64,000 bases of DNA from Lasioglossum baleicum (lineage: Eukaryota; Arthropoda; Insecta; Hymenoptera; Halictidae). Shown here piece after piece: positions 10,071-21,434 of this stretch. The position numbers and the translations under genes were made by a program. Every line of letters begins with the position of its first letter. Within the stretch, counting starts at the first letter, position 1. Location: the NCBI RefSeq assembly GCF_051020765.1, contig NW_027469181.1, positions 62,001 through 126,000 on the forward strand. Direction: 5' to 3'. The notes below the pieces were generated by a model. That model was not told the origin of the DNA and searched no databases. It worked only from the letters and a program-made list of their open reading frames with translations.

Positions 10071-12578
10071 TGGGATGCGCATGCGCAGGTTTTTTGGGAT
10101 GCGCATGCGCAGGTTTTTTGGGATGCGCATGCCTAGTCGAGCAAAAACACGTGCGAGAGGATGCATCCCGCAGGCTAGTCGAGCAAAAACACGTGCGAGA
10201 GGATGCATCCCGCAGGCTAGTCGAGTAAAAACACGTGCGAAAGGATGCATCCCGCAGGCTAGTCGAGCACAAACACGTGCGAGGTTTTGTGGGATGCGCA
10301 TGCGCAGGTTTTGTGGGATGCGCATGCGCAGGTTTTTTGGGATGCGCATGCCTAGTCGAGCAAAAACACGTGCGAGAGGATGCATCCCGCAGGCTAGTCG
10401 AGCAAAAACACGTGCAAGAGGATGCATCCCGCAGGCTAGTCGAGCAAAAACACATGCGGGAGGATGCATCCCGCAGGCTAGTCGAGTAAAAACACGTGCG
10501 AGGTTTTGTGGGATGCGCATGCGCAGGTTTTTTGGGATGCGCATGCCTAGTCGAGCAAAAACACGTGCGAGAGGATGCATCCCGCAGGCTAGTCGAGTAA
10601 AAACACGTGCGAAAGGATGCATCCCGCAGGCTAGTCGAGTAAAAACACGTGCGAAAGGATGCATCCCGCAGGCTAGTCGAGCACAAACACGTGCGAGGTT
10701 TTGTGGGATGCTCATGCGCAGGTTTTGTGGGATGCGCATGCGCAGGTTTTTTGGGATGCGCATGCGCAGGTTTTTTGGGATGCGCATGGCTAGTCGAGCA
10801 AAAACACGTGCGAGAGAATGCATCCCGCAGGGTAGTCGAGCACAAACACGTGCGAGGTTTTGTGGGATGCGCATGCGCAGGTTTTGTGGGATGCGCATGC
10901 GCAGATTTTTTGGGATGCGCATGCGCAGGTTTTTTGGGATGCGCATGGCTAGTCGAGCAAAAACACGTGCGAGAGGATGCATCCCGCAGGCTAGTCGAGT
11001 AAAAACACGTGCGAAAGGATGCATCCCGCAGGCTAGTCGAGCACAAACACGTGCGAGGTTTTGTGGGATGCGCATGCGCAGGTTTTGTGGGATGCGCATG
11101 CGCAGATTTTTTGGGATGCGCATGCGCAGGTTTTTTGGGATGCGCATGGCTAGTCGAGCAAAAACACGTGCGAGAGGATGCATCCCGCAGGCTAGTCGAG
11201 TAAAAACACGTGCGAGGTTTTGTGGGATGCGCATGCGCAGGTTTTTTGGGATGCGCATGCGCAGGTTTTTTGGGATGCGCATGCCTAGTCGAGCAAAAAC
11301 ACGTGCGAGAGGATGCATCCCGCAGGCTAGTCGAGCAAAAACACGTGCGAGAGGATGCATCCCGCAGGCTAGTCGAGTAAAAACACGTGCGAAAGGATGC
11401 ATCCCGCAGGCTAGTCGAGCACAAACACGTGCGAGGTTTTGTGGGATGCGCATGCCTAGTCGAGCAAAAACACGTGCGAGAGGATGCATCCCGCAGGCTA
11501 GTCGAGCAAAAACACGTGCAAGAGGATGCATCCCGCAGGCTAGTCGAGCAAAAACACATGCGAGAGGATGCATCCCGCAGGCTAGTCGAGTAAAAACACG
11601 TGCGAGGTTTTGTGGGATGCGCATGCGCAGGTTTTGTGGGATGCGCATGCGCAGGTTTTTTGGGATGCGCATGCCTAGTCGAGCAAAAACACGTGCGAGA
11701 GGATGCATCCCGCAGGCTAGTCGAGCAAAAACACGTGCGAGAGGATGCATCCCGCAGGCTAGTCGAGTAAAAACACGTGCGAAAGGATGCATCCCGCAGG
11801 CTAGTCGAGCACAAACACGTGCGAGGTTTTGTGGGATGCGCATGCGCAGGTTTTGTGGGATGCGCATGCGCAGATTTTTTGGGATGCGCATGCCTAGTCG
11901 AGCAAAAACACGTGCGAGAGGATGCATCCCGCAGGCTAGTCGAGCAAAAACACGTGCGAGAGGATGCATCCCGCAGGCTAGTCGAGCAAAAACACGTGCG
12001 AGAGGATGCATCCCGCAGGCTAGTCGAGTAAAAACACGTGCAAGAGGATGCTTCCCGCAGGCTAGTCGAGTAAAAACACGTGCGAGAGGATGCATCCCGC
12101 AGGCTAGTAGAGCACAAACACGTGCGAGGTTTTGTGGGATGCTCATGCGCAGGTTTTGTGGGATGCGCATGCGCAGGTTTTTTGGGATGCGCATGCGCAG
12201 GTTTTTTGGGATGCGCATGGCTAGTCGAGCAAAAACACGTGCGAGAGAATGCATCCCGCAGGGTAGTCGAGTAAAAACACGTGCGAGAGGATGCATCCCG
12301 CAGGCTAGTCGAGTAAAAACACGTGCGAAAGGATGCATCCCGCAGGCTAGTCGAGCACAAACACGTGCGAGGTTTTGTGGGATGCGCAGGTTTTGTGGGA
12401 TGCGCATGCGCAGATTTTTTGGGATGCGCATGCGCAGGTTTTTTGGGATGCGCATGGCTAGTCGAGCAAAAACACGTGCGAGAGGATGCATCCCGCAGGC
12501 TAGTCGAGTAAAAACACGTGCGAGGTTTTGTGGGATGCGCATGCGCAGGTTTTGTGGGATGCGCATGCGCAGGTTTTT
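10071..12578. repeat. 2508-bp tandem duplication, copy 2
   Basis: Offset is 2508 bp throughout. The shared 6-bp deletion lies near 12,385. Identity with copy 1 continues to ~12,615, where copy 1 has a five-B cassette and this copy a four-B cassette, so the exchange that made the duplication fell within B units. Confidence 0.92.
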
Positions 12579-14244
12579 TGGGATGCGCATGCGCAGGTTT
12601 TTTGGGATGCGCATGCCTAGTCGAGCAAAAACACGTGCGAGAGGATGCATCCCGCAGGCTAGTCGAGCAAAAACACGTGCGAGAGGATGCATCCCGCAGG
12701 CTAGTCGAGTAAAAACACGTGCGAAAGGATGCATCCCGCAGGCTAGTCGAGCACAAACACGTGCGAGGTTTTGTGGGATGCGCATGCGCAGGTTTTGTGA
12801 GATGCGCATGCGCAGGTTTTTTGGGATGCGCATGCCTAGTCGAGCAAAAACACGTGCGAGAGGATGCATCCCGCAGGCTAGTCGAGCAAAAACACGTGCA
12901 AGAGGATGCATCCCGCAGGCTAGTCGAGCAAAAACACATGCGAGAGGATGCATCCCGCAGGCTAGTCGAGTAAAAACACGTGCGAGGTTTTGTGGAATGC
13001 GCATGCGCAGGTTTTGTGGAATGCGCATGCGCAGGTTTTTTGGGATGCGCATGCCTAGTCGAGCAAAAACACGTGCGAGAGGATGCATCCCGCAGGCTAG
13101 TCGAGCAAAAACACGTGCGAGAGGATGCATCCCGCAGGCTAGTCGAGTAAAAACACGTGCGAAAGGATGCATCCCGCAGGCTAGTCGAGCACAAACACGT
13201 GCGAGGTTTTGTGGGATGCGCATGCGCAGGTTTTGTGGGATGCGCATGCGCAGATTTTTTGGGATGCGCATGCGCAGGTTTTTTGGGATGCGCATGGTTA
13301 GTCGAGCAAAAACACGTGCGAGAGGATGCATCCTGCAGGCTAGTCGAGTAAAAACACGTGCGAGGTTTTGTGGGATGCGCATGCGCAGGTTTTGTGGGAT
13401 GCGCATGCGCAGGTTTTTTGGGATGCGCATGCGCAGGTTTTTTGGGATGCGCATGCCTATTCGAGCAAAAACACGTGCGAGAGGATGCATCCCGCAGGCT
13501 AGTCGAGCAAAAACACGTGCGAGAGGATGCATCCCGCAGGCTAGTCGAGCAAAAACACGTGCGAGAGGATGCATCCCGCAGGCTAGTCGAGCAAAAACAC
13601 GTGCGAGAGGATGCATCCCGCAGGCTAGTCGAGTAAAAACACGTGCGAGAGGATGCATCCTGCATGCTAGTCGAGTAAAAACACGTGCAAGAGGATGCTT
13701 CCCGCAGGCCAGTCGAGTAAAAACACGTGCGAGAGGATGCATCCCGCAGGCTAGTCGAGCAAAAACACGTGCGAGAGGATGCATCCCGCAGGCTAGTCGA
13801 GTAAAAACACGTGCGAAAGGATGCATCCCGCAGGCTAGTCGAGCACAAACACGTGCGAGGTTTTGTGGGATGCGCATGCGCAGGTTTTGTGGGATGCGCA
13901 TGCGCAGATTTTTTGGGATGCGCATGCGCAGGTTTTTTGGGATGCGCATGGCTAGTCGAGCAAAAACACGTGCGAGAGGATGCATCCCGCAGGCTAGTCG
14001 AGCAAAAACACGTGCGAGAGGATGCATCCCGCAGCCTAGTCGAGCAAAAACACGTGCGAGAGGATGCATCCCGCAGGCTAGTCGAGCAAAAACACGTGCG
14101 AGAGGATGCATCCCGCAGGCTAGTCGAGCAAAAACACGTGCGAGAGGATGCATCCCGCAGGCTAGTCGAGTAAAAACACGTGCGAAAGGATGCATCCCGC
14201 AGGCTAGTCGAGTAAAAACACGTGCGAAAGGATGCATCCCGCAG

Positions 14245-14361
14245 GCTAGTCGAGCACAAACACGTGCGAGGTTTTGTGGGATGCGCATGCGCAGGTTTTG
14301 TGGGATGCGCATGCGCAGATTTTTTGGGATGCGCATGCGCAGGTTTTCTGGGATGCGCATG
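14245..14361 (+). repeat. 117-bp A-head/B4 cassette (representative)
   Basis: A 26-bp A head (variant gagcacaaac) ends at cgtgcgag. It is followed by three complete 24-bp B units (gttttg, gttttg and attttt types) and a fourth cut to 19 bp, after which a new A unit starts. 26 + 3x24 + 19 = 117 bp. The same formula gives 45, 69, 93 and 141 bp for cassettes with 1, 2, 3 and 5 B units. Since 45 and 24 are divisible by three, any cassette length keeps the reading frame. Confidence 0.93.
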
Positions 14362-15468
14362 GCTAGTCGAGCAAAAACACGTGCGAGAGGATGCATCCCG
14401 CAGCCTAGTCGAGCAAAAACACGTGCGAGAGGATGCATCCCGCAGGCTAGTCGAGCAAAAACACGTGCGAGAGGATGCATCCCGCAGGCTAGTCGAGCAA
14501 AAACACGTGCGAGAGGATGCATCCCGCAGGCTAGTCGAGTAAAAACACGTGCGAAAGGATGCATCCCGCAGGCTAGTCGAGTAAAAACACGTGCGAAAGG
14601 ATGCATCCCGCAGGCTAGTCGAGCACAAACACGTGCGAGGTTTTGTGGGATGCGCATGCGCAGGTTTTGTGGGATGCGCATGCGCAGATTTTTTGGGATG
14701 CGCATGCGCAGGTTTTCTGGGATGCGCATGGCTAGTCGAGCAAAAACACGTGCGGGAGGATGCATCCCGCAGGCTAGTCGAGTAAAAACACGTGCGAGAG
14801 GATGCATCCTGCATGCTAGTCGAGTAAAAACACGTGCGAGAGGATGCATCCCGCAGGCTAGTCGAGTAAAAACACGTGCGAAAGGATGCATCCCGCAGGC
14901 TAGTCGAGCACAAACACGTGCGAGGTTTTGTGGGATGCGCATGCGCAGGTTTTGTGGGATGCGCATGCGCAGATTTTTTGGGATGCGCATGCGCAGGTTT
15001 TTTGGGATGCGCATGGCTAGTCGAGCAAAAACACGTGCGAGAGGATGCATCCCGCAGGCTAGTCGAGCAAAAACACGTGCGATAGGATGCATCCCGCAGG
15101 CTAGTCGAGCAAAAACACGTGCGAGAGGATGCATCCCGCAGGCTAGTCGAGCAAAAACACGTGCGAGAGGATGCATCCCGCAGGCTAGTCGAGTAAAAAC
15201 ACGTGCGAAAGGATGCATCCCGCAGGCTAGTCGAGCACAAACACGTGCGAGGTTTTGTGGGATGCGCATGCGCAGGTTTTGTGGGATGCGCATGCGCAGG
15301 TTTTTTGGGATGCGCATGCGCAGGTTTTTTGGGATGCGCATGCCTAGTCGAGCAAAAACACGTGCGAGAGGATGCATCCCGCAGGCTAGTCGAGCAAAAA
15401 CACGTGCGAGAGGATGCATCCCGCAGGCTAGTCGAGTAAAAACACGTGCGAAAGGATGCATCCCGCAG

Positions 15469-15537
15469 GCTAGTCGAGCAGAAACACGTGCGAGGTTTTG
15501 TGGGATGCGCATGCGCAGGTTTTTTGGGATGCGCATG
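15469..15537 (+). repeat. 69-bp A-head/B2 cassette (representative)
   Basis: A 26-bp A head with the rare variant gagcagaaac is followed by one complete B unit of gttttg type and one 19-bp truncated B of gttttt type. The gagcagaaac head recurs at the same place in other copies of the 1620-bp HOR (near 4005, 5625 and 17,100) and serves as a marker for it. Confidence 0.9.
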
Positions 15538-15841
15538 GCTAGTCGAGCAAAAACACGTGCGAGAGGATGCATCCCGCAGGCTAGTCGAGTAAAAACACGT
15601 GCGAGGTTTTGTGGGATGCGCATGCGCAGGTTTTGTGGGATGCGCATGCGCAGGTTTTTTGGGATGCGCATGCGCAGGTTTTTTGGGATGCGCATGCCTA
15701 GTCGAGCAAAAACACGTGCGAGAGGATGCATCCCGCAGGCTAGTCGAGCAAAAACACGTGCGAGAGGATGCATCCCGCAGGCTAGTCGAGTAAAAACACG
15801 TGCGAAAGGATGCATCCCGCAGGCTAGTCGAGTAAAAACAC

Positions 15842-17461
15842 GTGCGAAAGGATGCATCCCGCAGGCTAGTCGAGCACAAACACGTGCGAGGTTTTGTGGG
15901 ATGCGCATGCGCAGGTTTTGTGGGATGCGCATGCGCAGATTTTTTGGGATGCGCATGCGCAGGTTTTCTGGGATGCGCATGGCTAGTCGAGCAAAAACAC
16001 GTGCGAGAGGATGCATCCCGCAGCCTAGTCGAGCAAAAACACGTGCGAGAGGATGCATCCCGCAGGCTAGTCGAGCAAAAACACGTGCGAGAGGATGCAT
16101 CCCGCAGGCTAGTCGAGCAAAAACACGTGCGAGAGGATGCATCCCGCAGGCTAGTCGAGTAAAAACACGTGCGAAAGGATGCATCCCGCAGGCTAGTCGA
16201 GTAAAAACACGTGCGAAAGGATGCATCCCGCAGGCTAGTCGAGCACAAACACGTGCGAGGTTTTGTGGGATGCGCATGCGCAGGTTTTGTGGGATGCGCA
16301 TGCGCAGATTTTTTGGGATGCGCATGCGCAGGTTTTCTGGGATGCGCATGGCTAGTCGAGCAAAAACACGTGCGGGAGGATGCATCCCGCAGGCTAGTCG
16401 AGTAAAAACACGTGCGAGAGGATGCATCCTGCATGCTAGTCGAGTAAAAACACGTGCGAGAGGATGCATCCCGCAGGCTAGTCGAGTAAAAACACGTGCG
16501 AAAGGATGCATCCCGCAGGCTAGTCGAGCACAAACACGTGCGAGGTTTTGTGGGATGCGCATGCGCAGGTTTTGTGGGATGCGCATGCGCAGATTTTTTG
16601 GGATGCGCATGCGCAGGTTTTTTGGGATGCGCATGGCTAGTCGAGCAAAAACACGTGCGAGAGGATGCATCCCGCAGGCTAGTCGAGCAAAAACACGTGC
16701 GATAGGATGCATCCCGCAGGCTAGTCGAGCAAAAACACGTGCGAGAGGATGCATCCCGCAGGCTAGTCGAGCAAAAACACGTGCGAGAGGATGCATCCCG
16801 CAGGCTAGTCGAGTAAAAACACGTGCGAAAGGATGCATCCCGCAGGCTAGTCGAGCACAAACACGTGCGAGGTTTTGTGGGATGCGCATGCGCAGGTTTT
16901 GTGGGATGCGCATGCGCAGGTTTTTTGGGATGCGCATGCGCAGGTTTTTTGGGATGCGCATGCCTAGTCGAGCAAAAACACGTGCGAGAGGATGCATCCC
17001 GCAGGCTAGTCGAGCAAAAACACGTGCGAGAGGATGCATCCCGCAGGCTAGTCGAGTAAAAACACGTGCGAAAGGATGCATCCCGCAGGCTAGTCGAGCA
17101 GAAACACGTGCGAGGTTTTGTGGGATGCGCATGCGCAGGTTTTTTGGGATGCGCATGGCTAGTCGAGCAAAAACACGTGCGAGAGGATGCATCCCGCAGG
17201 CTAGTCGAGTAAAAACACGTGCGAGGTTTTGTGGGATGCGCATGCGCAGGTTTTGTGGGATGCGCATGCGCAGGTTTTTTGGGATGCGCATGCGCAGGTT
17301 TTTTGGGATGCGCATGCCTAGTCGAGCAAAAACACGTGCGAGAGGATGCATCCCGCAGGCTAGTCGAGCAAAAACACGTGCGAGAGGATGCATCCCGCAG
17401 GCTAGTCGAGTAAAAACACGTGCGAAAGGATGCATCCCGCAGGCTAGTCGAGCACAAACAC
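15842..17461. repeat. 1620-bp HOR, tandem copy 2
   Basis: Direct tandem repeat of the preceding 1620 bp, with cassette starts at the same spacing (15,842; 16,211; 16,496; 16,823; 17,219 against 14,222; 14,591; 14,876; 15,203; 15,599). It ends with a gagcacaaac head instead of a second gaaagg unit. Cassette marks gttttctggg, cgcagcctag, gataggatgc and gagcagaaac are all present. Confidence 0.92.
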
Positions 17462-20400
17462 GTGCGAGGTTTTGTGGGATGCGCATGCGCAGGTTTTGTG
17501 GGATGCGCATGCGCAGGTTTTTTGGGATGCGCATGCGCAGGTTTTTTGGGATGCGCATGGCTAGTCGAGCAAAAACACGTGCGAGAGAATGCATCCCGCA
17601 GGGTGGTCGAGTAAAAACACGTGCGAGAGGATGTATCCCGCAGGCTAGTCGAGTAAAAACACGTGCGAGAGGATGCATCCCGCAGGCTAGTCGAGTAAAA
17701 ACACGTGCGAAAGGATGCATCCCGCAGGCTAGTCGAGCACAAACACGTGCGAGGTTTTGTGGGATGCGCATGCGCAGGTTTTGTGGGATGCGCATGCGCA
17801 GATTTTTTGGGATGCGCATGCGCAGGTTTTTTGGGATGCGCATGGCTAGTCGAGCAAAAACACGTGCGAGAGGATGCATCCCGCAGGCTAGTCGAGTAAA
17901 AACACGTGCGAGGTTTTGTGGGATGCGCATGCGCAGGTTTTGTGGGATGCGCATGCGCAGGTTTTTTGGGATGCGCATGCGCAGGTTTTTTGGGATGCGC
18001 ATGGCTAGTCGAGCAAAAACACGTGCGAGAGAATGCATCCCGCAGGGTGGTCGAGTAAAAACACGTGCGAGAGGATGTATCCCGCAGGCTAGTCGAGTAA
18101 AAACACGTGCGAGAGGATGCATCCCGCAGGCTAGTCGAGTAAAAACACGTGCGAAAGGATGCATCCCGCAGGCTAGTCGAGCACAAACACGTGCGAGGTT
18201 TTGTGGGATGCGCATGCGCAGGTTTTGTGGGATGCGCATGCGCAGATTTTTTGGGATGCGCATGCGCAGGTTTTTTGGGATGCGCATGGCTAGTCGAGCA
18301 AAAACACGTGCGAGAGGATGCATCCCGCAGGCTAGTCGAGTAAAAACACGTGCGAGGTTTTGTGGGATGCGCATGCGCAGGTTTTGTGGGATGCGCATGC
18401 GCAGGTTTTTTGGGATGCGCATGCGCAGGTTTTTTGGGATGCGCATGCCTAGTCGAGCAAAAACACGTGCGAAAGGATGCATCCCGCAGGCTAGTCGAGC
18501 ACAAACACGTGCGAGGTTTTGTGGGATGCGCATGCGCAGGTTTTTTGGGATGCGCATGCGCAGGTTTTTTGGGATGCGCATGGCTAGTCGAGCAAAAACA
18601 CGTGCGAGAGAATGCATCCCGCAGGGTAGTCGAGCACAAACACGTGCGAGGTTTTGTGGGATGCGCATGCGCAGGTTTTGTGGGATGCGCATGCGCAGAT
18701 TTTTTGGGATGCGCATGCGCAGGTTTTTTGGGATGCGCATGGCTAGTCGAGCAAAAACACGTGCGAGAGGATGCATCCCGCAGGCTAGTCGAGTAAAAAC
18801 ACGTGCGAGGTTTTGTGGGATGCGCATGCGCAGGTTTTTTGGGATGCGCATGCGCAGGTTTTTTGGGATGCGCATGCGCAGGTTTTTTGGGATGCGCATG
18901 CCTAGTCGAGCAAAAACACGTGCGAGAGGATGCATCCCGCAGGCTAGTCGAGCAAAAACACGTGCGAGAGGATGCATCCCGCAGGTTAGTCGAGTAAAAA
19001 CACGTGCGAAAGGATGCATCCCGCAGGCTAGTCGAGCACAAACACGTGCGAGGTTTTGTGGGATGCGCATGCGCAGGTTTTGTGGGATGCGCATGCGCAG
19101 GTTTTTTGGGATGCGCATGCCTAGTCGAGCAAAAACACGTGCGAGAGGATGCATCCCGCAGGCTAGTCGAGCAAAAACACGTGCAAGAGGATGCATCCCG
19201 CAGGCTAGTCGAGCAAAAACACATGCGGGAGGATGCATCCCGCAGGCTAGTCGAGTAAAAACACGTGCGAAAGGATGCATCCCGCAGGCTAGTCGAGCAC
19301 AAACACGTGCGAGGTTTTGTGGGATGCGCATGCGCAGGTTTTGTGGAATGCGCATGCGCAGGTTTTTTGGGATGCGCATGCCTAGTCGAGCAAAAACACG
19401 TGCGAGAGGATGCATCCCGCAGGCTAGTCGAGCAAAAACACGTGCAAGAGGATGCATCCCGCAGGCTAGTCGAGCAAAAACACATGCGAGAGGATGCATC
19501 CCGCAGGCTAGTCGAGTAAAAACACGTGCGAGGTTTTGTGGAATGCGCATGCGCAGGTTTTGTGGGATGCGCATGCGCAGGTTTTTTGGGATGCGCATGC
19601 CTAGTCGAGCAAAAACACGTGCGAGAGGATGCATCCCGCAGGCTAGTCGAGCAAAAACACGTGCGAGAGGATGCATCCCGCAGGCTAGTCGAGTAAAAAC
19701 ACGTGCGAAAGGATGCATCCCGCAGGCTAGTCGAGCACAAACACGTGCGAGGTTTTGTGGGATGCGCATGCGCAGGTTTTGTGGGATGCGCATGCGCAGA
19801 TTTTTTGGGATGCGCATGCGCAGGTTTTTTGGGATGCGCATGGCTAGTCGAGCAAAAACACGTGCGAGAGGATGCATCCCGCAGGCTAGTCGAGTAAAAA
19901 CACGTGCGAGGTTTTGTGGGATGCGCATGCGCAGGTTTTGTGGGATGCGCATGCGCAGGTTTTTTGGGATGCGCATGCGCAGGTTTTTTGGGATGCGCAT
20001 GCGCAGGTTTTTTGGGATGCGCATGCCTAGTCGAGCAAAAACACGTGCGAGAGGATGCATCCCGCAGGCTAGTCGAGCAAAAACACGTGCGAGAGGATGC
20101 ATCCCGCAGGCTAGTCGAGCAAAAACACGTGCGAGAGTATGCATCCCGCAGGCTAGTCGAGCAAAAACACGTGCGAGAGGATGCATCCCGCAGGCTAGTC
20201 GAGTAAAAACACGTGCGAGAGGATGCATCCTGCATGCTAGTCGAGTAAAAACACGTGCAAGAGGATGCTTCCCGCAGGCTAGTCGAGTAAAAACACGTGC
20301 GAGAGGATGCATCCCGCAGGCTAGTCGAGCACAAACACGTGCGAGGTTTTGTGGGATGCGCATGCGCAGGTTTTGTGGGATGCGCATGCGCAGGTTTTTT

Positions 20401-21434
20401 GGGATGCGCATGCGCAGGTTTTTTGGGATGCGCATGGCTAGTCGAGCAAAAACACGTGCGAGAGAATGCATCCCGCAGGGTGGTCGAGTAAAAACACGTG
20501 CGAGAGGATGTATCCCGCAGGCTAGTCGAGTAAAAACACGTGCGAGAGGATGCATCCCGCAGGCTAGTCGAGTAAAAACACGTGCGAAAGGATGCATCCC
20601 GCAGGCTAGTCGAGCACAAACACGTGCGAGGTTTTGTGGGATGCGCATGCGCAGGTTTTGTGGGATGCGCATGCGCAGATTTTTTGGGATGCGCATGCGC
20701 AGGTTTTTTGGGATGCGCATGGCTAGTCGAGCAAAAACACGTGCGAGAGGATGCATCCCGCAGGCTAGTCGAGTAAAAACACGTGCGAGGTTTTGTGGGA
20801 TGCGCATGCGCAGGTTTTGTGGGATGCGCATGCGCAGGTTTTTTGGGATGCGCATGCGCAGGTTTTTTGGGATGCGCATGCCTAGTCGAGCAAAAACACG
20901 TGCGAAAGGATGCATCCCGCAGGCTAGTCGAGCACAAACACGTGCGAGGTGTTGTGGGATGCGCATGCGCAGGTTTTTTGGGATGCGCATGCGCAGGTTT
21001 TTTGGGATGCGCATGCGCAGGTTTTTTGGGATGCGCATGCCTAGTCGAGCAAAAACACGTGCGAGAGGATGCATCCCGCAGGCTAGTCGAGCAAAAACAC
21101 GTGCGAGAGGATGCATCCCGCAGGCTAGTCGAGTAAAAACACGTGCGAAAGGATGCATCCCGCAGGCTAGTCGAGCACAAACACGTGCGAGGTTTTGTGG
21201 GATGCGCATGCGCAGGTTTTGTGGGATGCGCATGCGCAGGTTTTTTGGGATGCGCATGCCTAGTCGAGCAAAAACACGTGCGAGAGGATGCATCCCGCAG
21301 GCTAGTCGAGCAAAAACACGTGCAAGAGGATGCATCCCGCAGGCTAGTCGAGCAAAAACACATGCGAGAGGATGCATCCCGCAGGCTAGTCGAGTAAAAA
21401 CACGTGCGAGGTTTTGTGGAATGCGCATGCGCAG

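Larger units (their letters stand above)
14222..15841. repeat. 1620-bp HOR, tandem copy 1
   Basis: Composition is exactly 23 A units (966 bp), five 117-bp cassettes and one 69-bp cassette, total 1620 bp. It holds 16 complete TGCGCATGCGCA palindromes and 29 CACGTG sites by unit count, and about 148 CpGs (one per 11 bp) in consensus. It is followed directly by a second copy at offset 1620. Confidence 0.92.
11390..19258. repeat. Segmental copy, right member (pairs with 1-7980)
   Basis: This is the partner of the left end of the window. Relative to it, the right copy lacks 243 bp (three A units plus one 117-bp cassette) around 18.1 kb and has one extra B unit at two cassettes, near 17.5 kb and near 18.85 kb. 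It lacks the single-base indels that mark the left copy, so it is the better reference for the family. Confidence 0.85.
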
